A stretch of DNA of 64,000 bases from Miltoncostaea sp963703045 (GCA_963703045.1 OY969782.1:1488001-1552000); one strand, 5' to 3'. Numbered from the stretch's first letter, positions 15,506-24,798 are shown. Numbers and translations are program-made. Notes: generated by a model not told the origin, from the sequence alone.

Positions 15506-18500
15506 CCCTCTCCGCGCACCCCGACGCCGCCGCGCGCCAGGCCATCACGGACCGCCTCGACGCCACCATGCTCGTGGAGGCGGGGGCGGGGACCGGCAAG
15601 ACGCGGGCGCTGGTCGATCGCGTGGTGGCGCTCGTCGCGCGCGGCACACCGATCGAGCGGATCGCCGCCATCACCTTCACCGAGCGCGCGGCCGCGGAGC
15701 TGCGCGAGCGGGTGCGGGCCGGGCTCGACGACCGCGTCGCCGACCCCGCCGCCGCGCCGGAGGTGGTCGCGCGCTGCCGGGTCGCGCGCGCGGGCCTCGA
15801 TCGCGCGCAGCTCTCGACGATCCACTCGTTCGGCCAGTCGCTGCTGCGCGCGCTCGCCGCCGAGGCCGCGATCGACCCGGACATGACCGTGCTCGACCAG
15901 ATGGCCTCCGAGCGGCGCTTCGACGAGCGCTGGCGCGCGGCACTCGAGGACGTCGATCCCGACGGGCCGGACGGCGCCGCCATCGACCGGGCCCTCGGCC
16001 GCGGCCTCGGCGTCGCCGGACTGCGCACGCTCGCCGCCGCCCTCGCCGAGCGGGCGGACATCGCGGCGGCGATCGCGGCGTCGCCGCCGACCGTGACCGC
16101 GCCGCGCTGGGACGTCCTCGGCGAGCTGGCGCGCGACGTGGCGGCCATCGACTGCACCGGGGTCCACGACGAGGACGCCTGCCTCGCCCACCTGCACGCG
16201 CTGCGCGACATGCTCGACGGGGTCGCCGCGACCGACGGCTGGGAGCGGGACGCCCTCATGCCGCTCGCCGCGGCGCTCGGGTCGAAGAAGCTCGGCAGGA
16301 CCGGCCGGGCGCCGTCGTGGGGCGGCAGCGCGCGCATCGATGCGGCGCGCGATGTGCTCGGCCGCACGGGCGAACGCCTGGTCGCCCTGCTCCATGAGAG
16401 CCGCGCCGAGGCCCTCTGCGGCATCCTGCCCTGGGTCGCCCGGATCACCCTGGCCGACGCCGAGCGGCGCCGGAGCGAGGGCACCCTCGTCTTCGGCGAT
16501 CTGATCCTCTGGACCCGCGACCTGATCCGCGCCGACCCGTCGGCGCGCGCGGCGCTGCGGGAGCGCTTCGACGCCCTGTTGATCGACGAGTTCCAGGACA
16601 CCGACCCGTGGCAGGTCGACATCGCCGAGGCGTTCGCGGCGACCGATGCCGGGGATCTCGATCCGGGGCGCCTCTTCCTGGTGGGCGACCCCAAGCAGTC
16701 GATCTACCGCTTCCGTCGCGCCGACATGGCGGTGTACGCCGCCGAGCGGCGGCGGGTGGCCGAGGGCGGTGGGCTGCTCCCCTCGCTCACCGGCAACCGC
16801 CGCTCGCGCGCAGTGGTCGTCGAGTGGGTGAACACCGTCATCGGCGCCCTCATCGACGCCGAGACCGACGCGGCGCTGCAGCCCGCCTACGTCCCCATCA
16901 GCGCCGAGCGCGACGTCGACCTCGCCGGGCCCGGGGTCGCGTGGTTCGGCGGCGCCGCCGACCGGCCGGCGGTGGAGATCCGGATGGCGGAGGCCGGCGA
17001 CGTGGCGGCCGCCTGCCGCGCGGTCGTGGAGGAGGGATGGCAGGTCGGGGATCGCGACGGCCCGCCGCGGCCCGCCCGCCTGCGCGACATCGCCGTGCTG
17101 CTGCCGGCGCGCACCGGCCTCAGCGGGCTCGAGCGCGCGCTGCGCGCCGAGGGCGTCCCGTACCGCGTCGAGGGCGGCAGCCTCGTCTTCCGCACCCAGG
17201 AGCTGCGCGACCTGATCAACTGCCTGACCGCGATCGACGACCCGTCCGACGAGGTCGCGGTGGTCGGGGCGCTGCGCAGCATCGCGTTCGCGTGCTCGGA
17301 CCGCGAGCTCGCCGAGCACCGCCGCGCGGGTCTGCGCTTCAACTACCTCGCGCCCGCCCTCGACGCGGCCGGGGGCCCCGTGGCCGAGGCGCTCCGGTGC
17401 CTGCGATCGCACCACCTGCGCCGGCACGACGGCTCGCTCGCGCGTCTGGTCGAGGGTTTCGTCGCGGAGCGCCGGATGATCGAGGTCGGGCTCGTGGACG
17501 GGCGCAGCCGCGACGCGTACCGGCGGGCCCGCTTCGTGCTCGAGCAGGCGCGCGCGTTCGAGACCGACGGCCCCCAGGGACTGAGGGCCTTCGTCGCCTG
17601 GCTCGAGGAGCGCACGACCGGGCCGGTCCTCGACCGCGACGGCAGCGGCCTCGACGACGACGAGGACGCCGTCCGCGTGCTCACGGTCCACGCCTCGAAG
17701 GGACTCGAGTTCCCGATCGTGATCCTGGCCGGTATCGGGGCGAACCCGCCCTACGCCCCGCCGCCGACCGTGTCGTACGACGCGACGGGCGGCCTGGTGG
17801 CGACGGTCGGCTCGAAATCGAACGGCAGGCGTCTCGCCGTCGGCGACGTCGAGGCCGCCGAGCGGCGCGAGAAGGACCATCAGCGTGCCGAGGGCGCGCG
17901 CCTGCTCTACGTCGCCGCGACGCGGGCGCGCGACCACCTGCTGGTGTCTCTGCACCACAAGGAGCGCGCGGCGACGAGCAGCGGCGCGTATCGCCTGGTC
18001 GGCGCGGGAGCGATGGACCATGCGCCGGAGTGGCAGCCACCGGCATCGCGGGCGACCGCGCCACTCGCGCCGCTCGGCGACCTGCGGGTGGAGCCCGCGC
18101 CCGCCGATCACGCCGCGGCCCGGGCCGACCTGGTGCGCCGGGCCCGCACGGTGCGCTACACGAGCGCCACCGGCATCGCGACGGCCGTCGCGGGCGAGCG
18201 GGGCGCCGAGGGCGGTGGCGACGAGCCATGGGGCCGCGGGCGGGGCGGTTCCCGCGTCGGGCGCGCGGTGCACGCGGCGATCCAGAGTCTCACCCTGGCT
18301 TCGGGACCCCAGGAGGTCGAGGCGGTCGCCGCGGCCCAGGCGGTCGCCGAGGCCGTGCCCGACCGCGCCGGCGAGATCGCGCGGCTGGTGCGCGTCGCGT
18401 TGCTGTCGGAGGCGGCGATGCGGGCGCGGGCGGCGGCGGGCGCGCTGCGCGAGGTGCCGTTCGCGCTGCGGCGGGGCGACGCGGTGGTGGAGGGCTTCAT

Positions 18501-18757
18501 CGACCTGGTGATCCCGACCGCGGCGGGCCTCGAGATCGTCGAACTGGAAGACCGACGACGTCGCGCCCGGCGAGGTGGCCGGACGCCTCGCCGACTACCG
18601 CCTGCAGGCCGGGCTCTACGCCCTGGGGCTGACCGAGGCCACCGGGCTGCCCGTCGCGCGCATCACCTACGTGTTCCTGCGCGCCGGTGTCGAGGTGTCA
18701 CCGGGCGATCCGGACGCGCTGGCCCGGTCGGCCGCCGATCAGGTGGCCGCGGGGTAG
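15502..18757 (+). CDS. AddA/UvrD-like helicase-nuclease, frameshifted in the nuclease motif
   Basis: About 1,084 residues once corrected. SF1 helicase motifs are all present: Walker A EAGAGTGKT (26-34), AITFTERAAAEL, LLIDEFQDTDPWQ, VGDPKQSIYRFRRAD, VLTVHASKGLEFP and LLYVAATRARDHL. The C-terminal nuclease has GFIDLVIPTAAGLEIV, where an extra A (18541-18544, GTCGAACTGG) breaks the frame. Deleting it yields D-W-K-T-D, the catalytic DxK, and continues to LADYRLQAGLYALGL and the stop at 18757. The motor of an AddAB-like complex with the preceding gene. The indel is probably a sequencing error; if real, nuclease activity of this subunit would be lost. Confidence 0.88.
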
Positions 18758-18797
18758 CCGTCGCCGGCACCTCGGCATATCGGGATGCGGGCGGCGA

Positions 18798-19010
18798 CTA
18801 CCGCAGCGTCCCGGGCGCCAGGCCGATCGCACCCACCACGCTCTCGCGCTGGGCCGGGGTGAGGCGGGCCAGGCGCCGCCGCACCTCGTCGAGGGCACCC
18901 GCCAGGCCGCCGCCCGCCAGCATCACATCGCGCACCGCGACCCTGATCCGGTCGGCCTCGTACCGCGCGACCCGCTCCGCCCACGCGTCGATGTCGAGAA
19001 CCTCGATCAC
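18798..19010 (-). CDS. Small hypothetical protein
   Basis: 70 residues from GTG 19010: VIEVLDIDAWAERVARYEAD, then LDEVRRRLARLTPAQRESVVG, ending APGTLR. It is largely helical, with no Cys and no membrane segment. A purine stretch (GGGGGAC) precedes the start and a TACCGT -10-like hexamer lies at 19068-19063. Convergent with the AddA-like gene. Not recognised. Confidence 0.55.
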   Translation of the reverse strand: MIEVLDIDAWAERVARYEADRIRVAVRDVMLAGGGLAGALDEVRRRLARLTPAQRESVVGAIGLAPGTLR

Positions 19011-19165
19011 GTCTGTCCCCCGGTCCGGTGCTGGGGGGTGGTCCACCGCCACCCGCACGGCAACGGTAGGACCCACGCGCGCGCCGACCACCCCCCGGCG
19101 GGAGGGGTCCGAACCCACCACGTCGGGGAGTCGCGGGGCCCGTCGGACGGGTGCCGCGCGCCGGC

Positions 19166-20890
19166 TCAGGCGACGGTGCGGCTGAGCTCGTTGAGAGTCG
19201 TCTGGCCGGCGAGCACCTTGAGCACGCCGTCCTCGCGCATGGTGCGCATGCCCTCGCGGCGCGCCTGGCGGCGGATCTCCGACGACGGCGCCGATCCGGC
19301 GGTGAGGCGCTCGATCTCCTCGCTCATGGTGAGCATCTCGTAGATGCCGAGGCGGCCCTTGTAGCCGGTCTGCCGGCAGGCGGCGCATCCCACCGACCGG
19401 TAGATGACCGCCGGGTCGGTGACGCCCTCGGGCAGGCTGGTGGTGCCCGCGAACTCGCACAGGGTCTGGGCCGGCACCTGCACCGGCGTGCGGCACTCCA
19501 TGCACAGGCGCCGGGCGAGGCGCTGGGCGAGCACGCCGAGCACGCCGCTGGCCGACAGGAACGGCTCGACGCCCATCTCGGTGAGACGGGTGAGGGCGCT
19601 GGCGGCGTCGTTGGTGTGGATCGTGGCCATCACGAGGTGGCCGGTGAGCGCGGCCTGCATCATGATCTGGGCCGTCTCGCCGTCGCGGACCTCGCCGACC
19701 ATGATCACGTCGGGGTCGCTGCGCAGCAGGGCGCGCAGGCCGGTGGCGAAGTTGAGGCCCGCCTTGGCGTTGACCTGCACCTGGTTGATGCCGGCCAGGC
19801 GGTACTCGACGGGGTCCTCGACGGTGATGATCTTGCGGTCGCCCGTGTTGAGCGCGTGGAGCGCGCCGTAGAGGGTGGTCGACTTGCCGGAGCCGGTCGG
19901 GCCGCTGACGAGGACGGCGCCGTACGGGCGCCGGTAGCACGACGAGAAGCGCTCGAGCGTGTCGGCCGCGAAGCCGACCTCGGTGAGCTTGCGCATGGCG
20001 TTGGACGTGTCGAGGATCCGGATGACGACGCCCTCGCCGTGGACCGTGGGCACGGTCACCACGCGCAGGTCGAGCCGGTGGCCCGCGGCGGTCAGGCTGA
20101 CCCGGCCGTCCTGCGGCACGCGGCGCTCGGCGATGTCCATGTCGGCCATCACCTTGATGCGGCTGACGACCTCCCGCGACAGCGCCGACGGGATCGCCGC
20201 GACCGTGCGCAGCACGCCGTCGATGCGGTAGCGCACCAGCATCTCGTCGGCCTGGGCCTCGAGGTGGATGTCGGAGGCGCCCTCCTCGACGGCGCGCGAC
20301 ACGACCGAGCCCACCATCCGCACGACCGGGGCGTCCTGGCCGCTGATCGACGCCAGGTCGGCGCCGAGGTCCTGCTCGCCGGCGCCCGACGGGGCCGCCT
20401 CGCGCACGAGGCCCGAGAGGAAGTTGTCGGCATGGACGCTGCCGGCGTTCAGGAAGGCGTCGATCTCGTGGTCGAGCGCGAGCGCCGGCCGCACGTCGCG
20501 TCCCACCATCATGCGGAGGTCGTCGAACACGAGCACGTCGGAGGGGTCGGCCGTCGCCAGCAAGAGCGTGCCGTTCGACTCGACGGCGATCGGGATGACC
20601 CGGTAGCGCTGGCGGCTGCGCTCGTCGAGCAGGTTGAGCACGGCGGGGTCGATGCCGCCCGACAGGCGGGCGCGTGGCACGCCGAGGCGTCGCGCGAGGC
20701 CGTCGCCGAGCGTGTCGGCCGAGATGCTGCCCTGCGCGACGAGGATCTCGCCGAGCCGGCCGCCCTGTTCGCGCTGGCGCTGCAGCGCGCCCTCGAGCAC
20801 GCTGCGCGTGATCGCGCCCATCTCGATCAGGACCTCGCCGAGACCCCGGGGGGGTGCCTTCACGGTCGCGCCCTCAACACCCTGCGCCAC
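19166..20890 (-). CDS. GspE/PilB-type secretion/pilus assembly ATPase
   Basis: 574 residues. An N-terminal MshEN-like domain (LGEVLIEMGAITRSVLE, ARRLGVPRARL) is followed by the N2 domain (ASDIHLEAQADEMLVRYRIDG) and the ATPase core: Walker A GPTGSGKST (330-338), Asp box ITVEDPVEYRL, Walker B SDPDVIMVGEVRD and His box HTNDAASALTRL. A zinc-binding pair C463-x2-C466 and C502-x2-C505 follows. GTG start with GAGGTGA 6-7 nt upstream. It powers pilin assembly or type II secretion, but no pilC, pilT, pilin or secretin gene lies in the window, so it is an orphan here. Confidence 0.92.
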   Translation of the reverse strand: MAQGVEGATVKAPPRGLGEVLIEMGAITRSVLEGALQRQREQGGRLGEILVAQGSISADTLGDGLARRLGVPRARLSGGIDPAVLNLLDERSRQRYRVIPIAVESNGTLLLATADPSDVLVFDDLRMMVGRDVRPALALDHEIDAFLNAGSVHADNFLSGLVREAAPSGAGEQDLGADLASISGQDAPVVRMVGSVVSRAVEEGASDIHLEAQADEMLVRYRIDGVLRTVAAIPSALSREVVSRIKVMADMDIAERRVPQDGRVSLTAAGHRLDLRVVTVPTVHGEGVVIRILDTSNAMRKLTEVGFAADTLERFSSCYRRPYGAVLVSGPTGSGKSTTLYGALHALNTGDRKIITVEDPVEYRLAGINQVQVNAKAGLNFATGLRALLRSDPDVIMVGEVRDGETAQIMMQAALTGHLVMATIHTNDAASALTRLTEMGVEPFLSASGVLGVLAQRLARRLCMECRTPVQVPAQTLCEFAGTTSLPEGVTDPAVIYRSVGCAACRQTGYKGRLGIYEMLTMSEEIERLTAGSAPSSEIRRQARREGMRTMREDGVLKVLAGQTTLNELSRTVA

Positions 20891-21023
20891 TGGGGGTCAC
20901 CTCACTCGCGATGAACCTGACGGCCCCGTCATCGGCGCCTGGCGCGCTCGCCTTAGCCCCGCGGACCCCCCCGGTGGCGCGCGACGGGCGCGCAGGGCCC
21001 CCAACGGGCGCCGGCCAACCCCC

Positions 21024-21485
21024 TCAGGCCCCTCGCCCTCTCCGAGGCCGGATGCCGTCGAGGCGGCGCCTGCGGAAGACCGTGTCCGCGCGCAACGTCT
21101 CCTCGGCGCGATCGACGAGAGCGATCGTCTCCCCCAGGGCATCCGCCCCCGGTCGCGTCGCGGGATGGCTGCGGCGCGTGCGCTCGGCGTCCTCGACGCG
21201 CGCGTAGGCTCGCGCGATCGACTCCCAGGTCTGCTGGGGCACCTCGGTCAGCAGCGACCGGTTGTCGGCCCAGCACCGCGTCGCGAGCTCGCCGTCGCCC
21301 CACCACGACCGCGCCCTCCGGTAGTGGGAGAGCATCCGGCTCAGGTCGGTCAGCTCGTCGCACACGAGCCACGCGGCCGAGCGGGTCTGCCGGCGGAGGT
21401 CGGCCCGGGCCTTGAGCCAGGCGGACCCCGAGGTGATCAGTCCGCCGACGACGACTCCGAGCAGGCCGAACAGGGCCGCGTTCAT
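21024..21485 (-). CDS. Unknown single-pass membrane protein, third gene of unknown operon
   Basis: 153 residues. MNAALFGLLGVVVGGLITSG is a membrane anchor. A cytoplasmic helical domain follows (WLKARADLRRQTRSAAWLVCDELTDL, ARSWWGDGELATRCWADNRS, VPQQTWESIARAYARVEDAE). The ATG overlaps the preceding stop in ATGA (21482-21485). A 133-bp gap with no recognisable content separates it from the GspE start. No family recognised. Confidence 0.6.
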   Translation of the reverse strand: MNAALFGLLGVVVGGLITSGSAWLKARADLRRQTRSAAWLVCDELTDLSRMLSHYRRARSWWGDGELATRCWADNRSLLTEVPQQTWESIARAYARVEDAERTRRSHPATRPGADALGETIALVDRAEETLRADTVFRRRRLDGIRPRRGRGA

Positions 21486-22222
21486 GGCGCGTCGGCGGGC
21501 TCCCGACCGGCGGGTCCGGTGCCGTCGCCGCCGGCCTCGTCGGTGAGCGCGTCCGCGAGACCGGACTCGAGCGCATCGACTTCCGCCCGCATCTCGTCGA
21601 TCAGCTCGGGGTCGAGGCTGCTGCCGATGCGCACCTTCGACAGGGTCGCGACGATCCTGGTCGCGAGGCGCATCAGGGAGTCCTCGTCGCACACGAGCGT
21701 GGTGGCGCGGCCGGAGTAGGCGACCACCGTCCACTCGATCCGCGTCTTCCCCGTGATCTGGTCGAGGTAGATCTCCCACCTCACCCTGCGCCAGTCGTCG
21801 GGGTTCTCGAGCCAGAGGGCGAAGGCCTCCTGCAGCTCGGTCGAGAACAGGGCCTCGATCCTCGCGACGAGGGTCGCGACCCGCGGTTCGGCCTCGACGT
21901 CGTCGGTGAAGACGCCGCCGCGGAGCGCCCCGACGAGGTAGTAGCCCGCGTCGTCGCCGAGATAGGCGGTCAGGGACTCGACCAGCCCCTTCCAGGTCTC
22001 GGTGTCCTGCGCGGGCAGCAGCCGGCGGCGGACGAGCTCGACGAGATCGCCCTCCGCGCTCTCGGAGGCGAGGGCGGCGACGAGCGCGGAGCGCCCCATC
22101 GCCAGCGTCGCGGACTGCTCGTGCTCGTCGTGCACCTGTCCCGCCAGGAGCATGAGCCAGCGCTCGCTGGGGTCGGCGGGCGGCGCGCCCGCGTCGGGGG
22201 TCGAGTCGGCGTCGGCGGTCAT
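21482..22222 (-). CDS. Unknown protein, second gene of unknown operon
   Basis: 246 residues. A low-complexity N-terminus (DADSTPDAGAPPADPSER) precedes a mainly helical region. A beta-rich stretch (WRRVRWEIYLDQ, KTRIEWTVVAYSGRATTLV) follows, and the C-terminal tail is acidic. No signal peptide, membrane helix or catalytic motif was recognised. It overlaps both neighbours by ATGA tetramers, implying obligate co-expression. Not recognised. Confidence 0.6.
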   Translation of the reverse strand: MTADADSTPDAGAPPADPSERWLMLLAGQVHDEHEQSATLAMGRSALVAALASESAEGDLVELVRRRLLPAQDTETWKGLVESLTAYLGDDAGYYLVGALRGGVFTDDVEAEPRVATLVARIEALFSTELQEAFALWLENPDDWRRVRWEIYLDQITGKTRIEWTVVAYSGRATTLVCDEDSLMRLATRIVATLSKVRIGSSLDPELIDEMRAEVDALESGLADALTDEAGGDGTGPAGREPADAP

Positions 22223-22656
22223 CGCTCTGCGGCCTCCCCTCGCCTCTCGGGCGTCGAGCTCCATTTGCTCTCGGTCTGGGCGCCGTACGCGTCGAGCAGC
22301 AGCGGCGCCTTGGGGCTGTGCGTCGTGTCCTGCTTGCTCTCCGACGCCCCGCCCGCCGCCGCCGCCAGGGCCCGGGCGCGTGCGCGCAGGTACTGGAGGC
22401 CGTCGGCGATGGTGACGTAGATCTCGTGGTAGTCCGCGACCACGCCCGGCTCGAGATCGATCGCGTGGTCGGCGCAGCGCCTCAGGATCTCGAGGTCGCC
22501 GGGCGGGATGAAGATCCTGATCCCGCCGACGGCGTCGCCCCCGGCGAGGGGCGGCGGCACCTTGACGTCGTCGGTGTCCCGCATCGCCGGCTCGACGGGG
22601 AACTCCCACTCTCGCCGGGACCAGTTGGTGAAGTCCTTGTCGGGCGAATCCGGCAC
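22219..22656 (-). CDS. Unknown protein, first gene of unknown operon
   Basis: 145 residues from GTG 22656: MPDSPDKDFTNWSRREWEFP, a hydrophobic strand GGIRIFIPPGDLEILRRCAD, then VADYHEIYVTIADGLQYLRA and a Gly/Ser/Thr-rich tail. GAGG lies upstream of the start and a TAGCGT -10 at 22693-22688. It heads a three-gene unit with 4-nt overlaps. Not recognised. Confidence 0.55.
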   Translation of the reverse strand: MPDSPDKDFTNWSRREWEFPVEPAMRDTDDVKVPPPLAGGDAVGGIRIFIPPGDLEILRRCADHAIDLEPGVVADYHEIYVTIADGLQYLRARARALAAAAGGASESKQDTTHSPKAPLLLDAYGAQTESKWSSTPERRGEAAER

Positions 22657-22687
22657 AGATCACATCTGCCTCGGAGATTCCGCCTAG

Positions 22688-22693
22688 ACGCTA
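22688..22693 (-). promoter_or_regulatory. Candidate -10 box (TAGCGT) for the unknown operon
   Basis: Minus-strand TAGCGT about 31 nt before the GTG at 22656. It lies in the 83-bp gap after the methyltransferase gene. Confidence 0.3.
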
Positions 22694-22739
22694 CCACCGC
22701 CGCCCGCGGCAGTCCGCACGCCCCGTCGGACGAACGGGC

Positions 22740-23486
22740 TCACCCGGCTCCCCGGACCCCCCAGATCAGGACCGCCCCGCCGAAGCTCGGGCGGCGCACC
22801 CGCAGCTCGGTGAGGCCGGCCGCGCGGTGCATGTCGAGGATCGCGGAGAGCGGGTGGCGCGCGTAGAAGGCGGGGATGCTGCGGTGGAGGAACCGGCCGA
22901 CGCCCCACCACGGGCGGCCGCCGACGACGGCGCCCCCGGCGGGCAGCACGGCGCCGGTGTAGACGCGCCACGCCGCCCGCGGCAGCGCATAGGGCGGCAC
23001 CCCGAACTCGAGCGACGCGAAGGCCGCGCCGGGCCGCATCACGCGCACCAGCTCGCGCAGGGTCGCGGCGGGGTCGTCGACGTAGCGCAGCAGGTAGGTC
23101 ACCGTGAGGCCGTCGAACACGGCGTCGTCGAACGGCAGGCGCTCGGCCTCGGCCTCCATGAGCGTGACGTCCCCGGCGATGCCGGCCTCGGCCAGCCGCA
23201 GGCTCGCCGCGGCGAGCATGTGCGGGTTCTGGTCGACGCCGGTCACGTGGCAGCGGTGCGTCGTCACCAGCTTCTCGGCCACCGCGCCGGTGCCGGTCGC
23301 CACGTCGAGCACGCGCGCCCCGGGACCGACCGCCAGGCGATCGACCAGCAGCCGGTGCCAGCGCGGCTCCTGGCCCATCGACAGCAGCGCCGCCCGGCGC
23401 GAGTAGGCCGGGCCGGCGATGCCGCCGAACAGATCCTGGGTCGCCCCCTTGGCCGGCGGCGCGACGCCCCCGGCGGGCGTCCCCAT
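22740..23486 (-). CDS. UbiE/MenG-like SAM-dependent methyltransferase
   Basis: 248 residues. Class I SAM motifs: motif I VLDVATGTGAVAEKL, an Asp after the second strand (VTGVDQNPHML), EAERLPFDDAVFDGLTVTYLLRYVDDP and LRELVRVMRPGAAFASLEFG. The overall build (DLFGGIAGPAYSRRAALLSMGQEPRWH) matches the demethylmenaquinone methyltransferase family, so a quinone-ring or related C-methylation is plausible, but substrate cannot be assigned. ATG 23486 begins immediately after the stop of the CnoX-like gene, so the pair is translationally coupled. Confidence 0.85.
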   Translation of the reverse strand: MGTPAGGVAPPAKGATQDLFGGIAGPAYSRRAALLSMGQEPRWHRLLVDRLAVGPGARVLDVATGTGAVAEKLVTTHRCHVTGVDQNPHMLAAASLRLAEAGIAGDVTLMEAEAERLPFDDAVFDGLTVTYLLRYVDDPAATLRELVRVMRPGAAFASLEFGVPPYALPRAAWRVYTGAVLPAGGAVVGGRPWWGVGRFLHRSIPAFYARHPLSAILDMHRAAGLTELRVRRPSFGGAVLIWGVRGAG

Positions 23487-24230
23487 CTAGTAGATCGCCT
23501 GGGCCAGCCGGCGGCGGAAGCGCACGGAGAGCGGGTGGTGCTCGCCCAGCTCGGCGAACACCCCGAGCATCGTCGCGCGCAGGTCGTCGCGCAGCTCGTC
23601 GCCCGCCACGCCGATCGCGTCGAGCAGGTGGGTGAGCCCCTGCTCGGCGTCCCCGCGACCGAGCGCGGCGATGCCGGCGGCCACGTCGGGCTGGTCGAGG
23701 GCGGACAACCGCACCCGCGCCATGAGCGACCCCGCGCCCTGGTCGAAGGCGACCGGCGTCAGCACGGGGGCGACCTCGTCCGGGCGATCCTCGGCCAGGA
23801 GCACCCGCGCCAGCGCGATGCGCGCCGGCACGCTCGCGGGGTCGAGCTCGACGGCCTCGCGCAACGACGCCTCGTCGCCCGCGGCGATGAGCTGCTCGGT
23901 GGGCGACGGCACCAGGCGGTCGAGGAACGCCTCGACGGCCGCGGCCGGCTGCATCCCGACGAACTCCGAGACGGGGGCGCCGTCGCGGAAGCCCTTGACG
24001 AACGGGATGCTCATCACCCGGTAGTCCTGTGCGAGCCGCGGATTCGCGTCGATGTCGACCTTCGCGAGCACCACCGCGCCGGCGCGTCGCTCGACGGCCG
24101 CCTCGATGACCGGCGCGAGCTGTCGGCACGGACCGCACCACGCGGCCCAGAAGTCGACGACCACCGGCAGCTCGCGCGAGCGCTCGATGACATCGACATC
24201 GAAGGTGGCCTCGGTCACATCCACGTTCAC
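23487..24230 (-). CDS. Thioredoxin-TPR co-chaperone (CnoX/YbbN-like)
   Basis: 247 residues. Residues 1-108 form a thioredoxin domain with W31-C32-G-P-C35 and cis-Pro loop (VMSIPFVKGFRDG). Residues 115-247 hold tetratricopeptide-like helices (DPASVPARIALARVLL, and a domain ending HPLSVRFRRRLAQAIY). This is the CnoX architecture, a redox-regulated chaperone that protects and delivers oxidised clients. The intact CxxC suggests thioredoxin activity is retained. GTG start with GAGGGG upstream. Zero-gap coupling to the methyltransferase. Confidence 0.88.
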   Translation of the reverse strand: MNVDVTEATFDVDVIERSRELPVVVDFWAAWCGPCRQLAPVIEAAVERRAGAVVLAKVDIDANPRLAQDYRVMSIPFVKGFRDGAPVSEFVGMQPAAAVEAFLDRLVPSPTEQLIAAGDEASLREAVELDPASVPARIALARVLLAEDRPDEVAPVLTPVAFDQGAGSLMARVRLSALDQPDVAAGIAALGRGDAEQGLTHLLDAIGVAGDELRDDLRATMLGVFAELGEHHPLSVRFRRRLAQAIY

Positions 24231-24287
24231 GTCCCCTCGTCGGTCCGAGGGGTCACCGTAGCGGAGCGCTCCGGGCCGCGGCCCCGC

Positions 24288-24515
24288 TCAGGCGGCGGCG
24301 AGCTCCTGCGGCACCGGCGGCGCGCACCGGGGGCAGGGCTGCCAGTGGGCCGCGAGGTAGCGCCAGGGTCCGTGCACCACGTCGCGCACGCCGAGATCGC
24401 CCCGGTGGGGGGCGTCCGGGCAGTCCTCGCGGTGGTAGCGGCCCCAGCCGCCCACGCTCATGTGGGCCACGCAGCCCGAGTCCGCGGCACCCGGCCGCTC
24501 GTGCGTCTTCGTCAT
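24288..24515 (-). CDS. Small Cys/His-rich protein, possible zinc ribbon
   Basis: 75 residues with a near-perfect ribosome binding site (GAGGAGGGGAC) right before ATG 24515. CVAHMSVGGWGRYHREDC, then WRYLAAHWQPCPRCAPP: the spaced Cys/His pairs and C-P-R-C knuckle could bind a metal ion. No membrane segment. A TACAGT -10 lies at 24582-24577. Unknown function; the strong ribosome binding site suggests high expression. Confidence 0.6.
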   Translation of the reverse strand: MTKTHERPGAADSGCVAHMSVGGWGRYHREDCPDAPHRGDLGVRDVVHGPWRYLAAHWQPCPRCAPPVPQELAAA

Positions 24516-24576
24516 GTCCCCTCCTCGGGGGAGCGCGCGGCCCCTGCCGCGCCGTGTATCCATGTCTGCGCATTCG

Positions 24577-24582
24577 ACTGTA
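24577..24582 (-). promoter_or_regulatory. Candidate -10 box (TACAGT) for the small Cys/His protein
   Basis: Minus-strand TACAGT about 60 nt before the ATG. It lies in the 283-bp divergent gap (24516-24798), which also holds the mmpL promoter. Confidence 0.3.
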
Positions 24583-24703
24583 GCGCGACCCGACTTGAGG
24601 ATCGGCGCCGACGGCGCATGGTTACGCGGATCTTCACCATGGGGGTGAGGTGTTCCGCGCCGGGCCCTCCAGACCTCCGTGAGCCGGCCGAGGCGTACGG
24701 GAC

Positions 24704-24733
24704 TTGACGATATGCGACATGTCCGTCTATCTT
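24704..24733 (+). promoter_or_regulatory. mmpL promoter with quasi-palindromic operator candidate
   Basis: TTGACG (24704-24709), 18-nt spacer, TATCTT (24728-24733) is the best -35/-10 pair in the window. An imperfect dyad overlaps spacer and -10: GATA at 24709-24712 and TATC at 24728-24731 flank the perfect core GACATGTC (24716-24723). TetR-type regulators bind such dyads, and a TetR gene closes this operon; autoregulation is inferred. Confidence 0.5.
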
Positions 24734-24798
24734 TTCCACGACGGCGGTGTCGCAATTGGGATTGGCGCCGCGCCCAGAATCGATCGGCGAGGTGTCCC

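Noticed and set aside
15079..18273. Minus-strand frame of 1,064 codons opposite the AddA-like gene
   Set aside because: It mirrors the helicase codons; no recognisable protein features and no start context.
18541..18544. Programmed ribosomal frameshifting in the AddA-like gene and the other broken genes
   Set aside because: There is no slippery heptamer with a downstream pseudoknot, the sites differ from each other, and single-base errors restore normal proteins.
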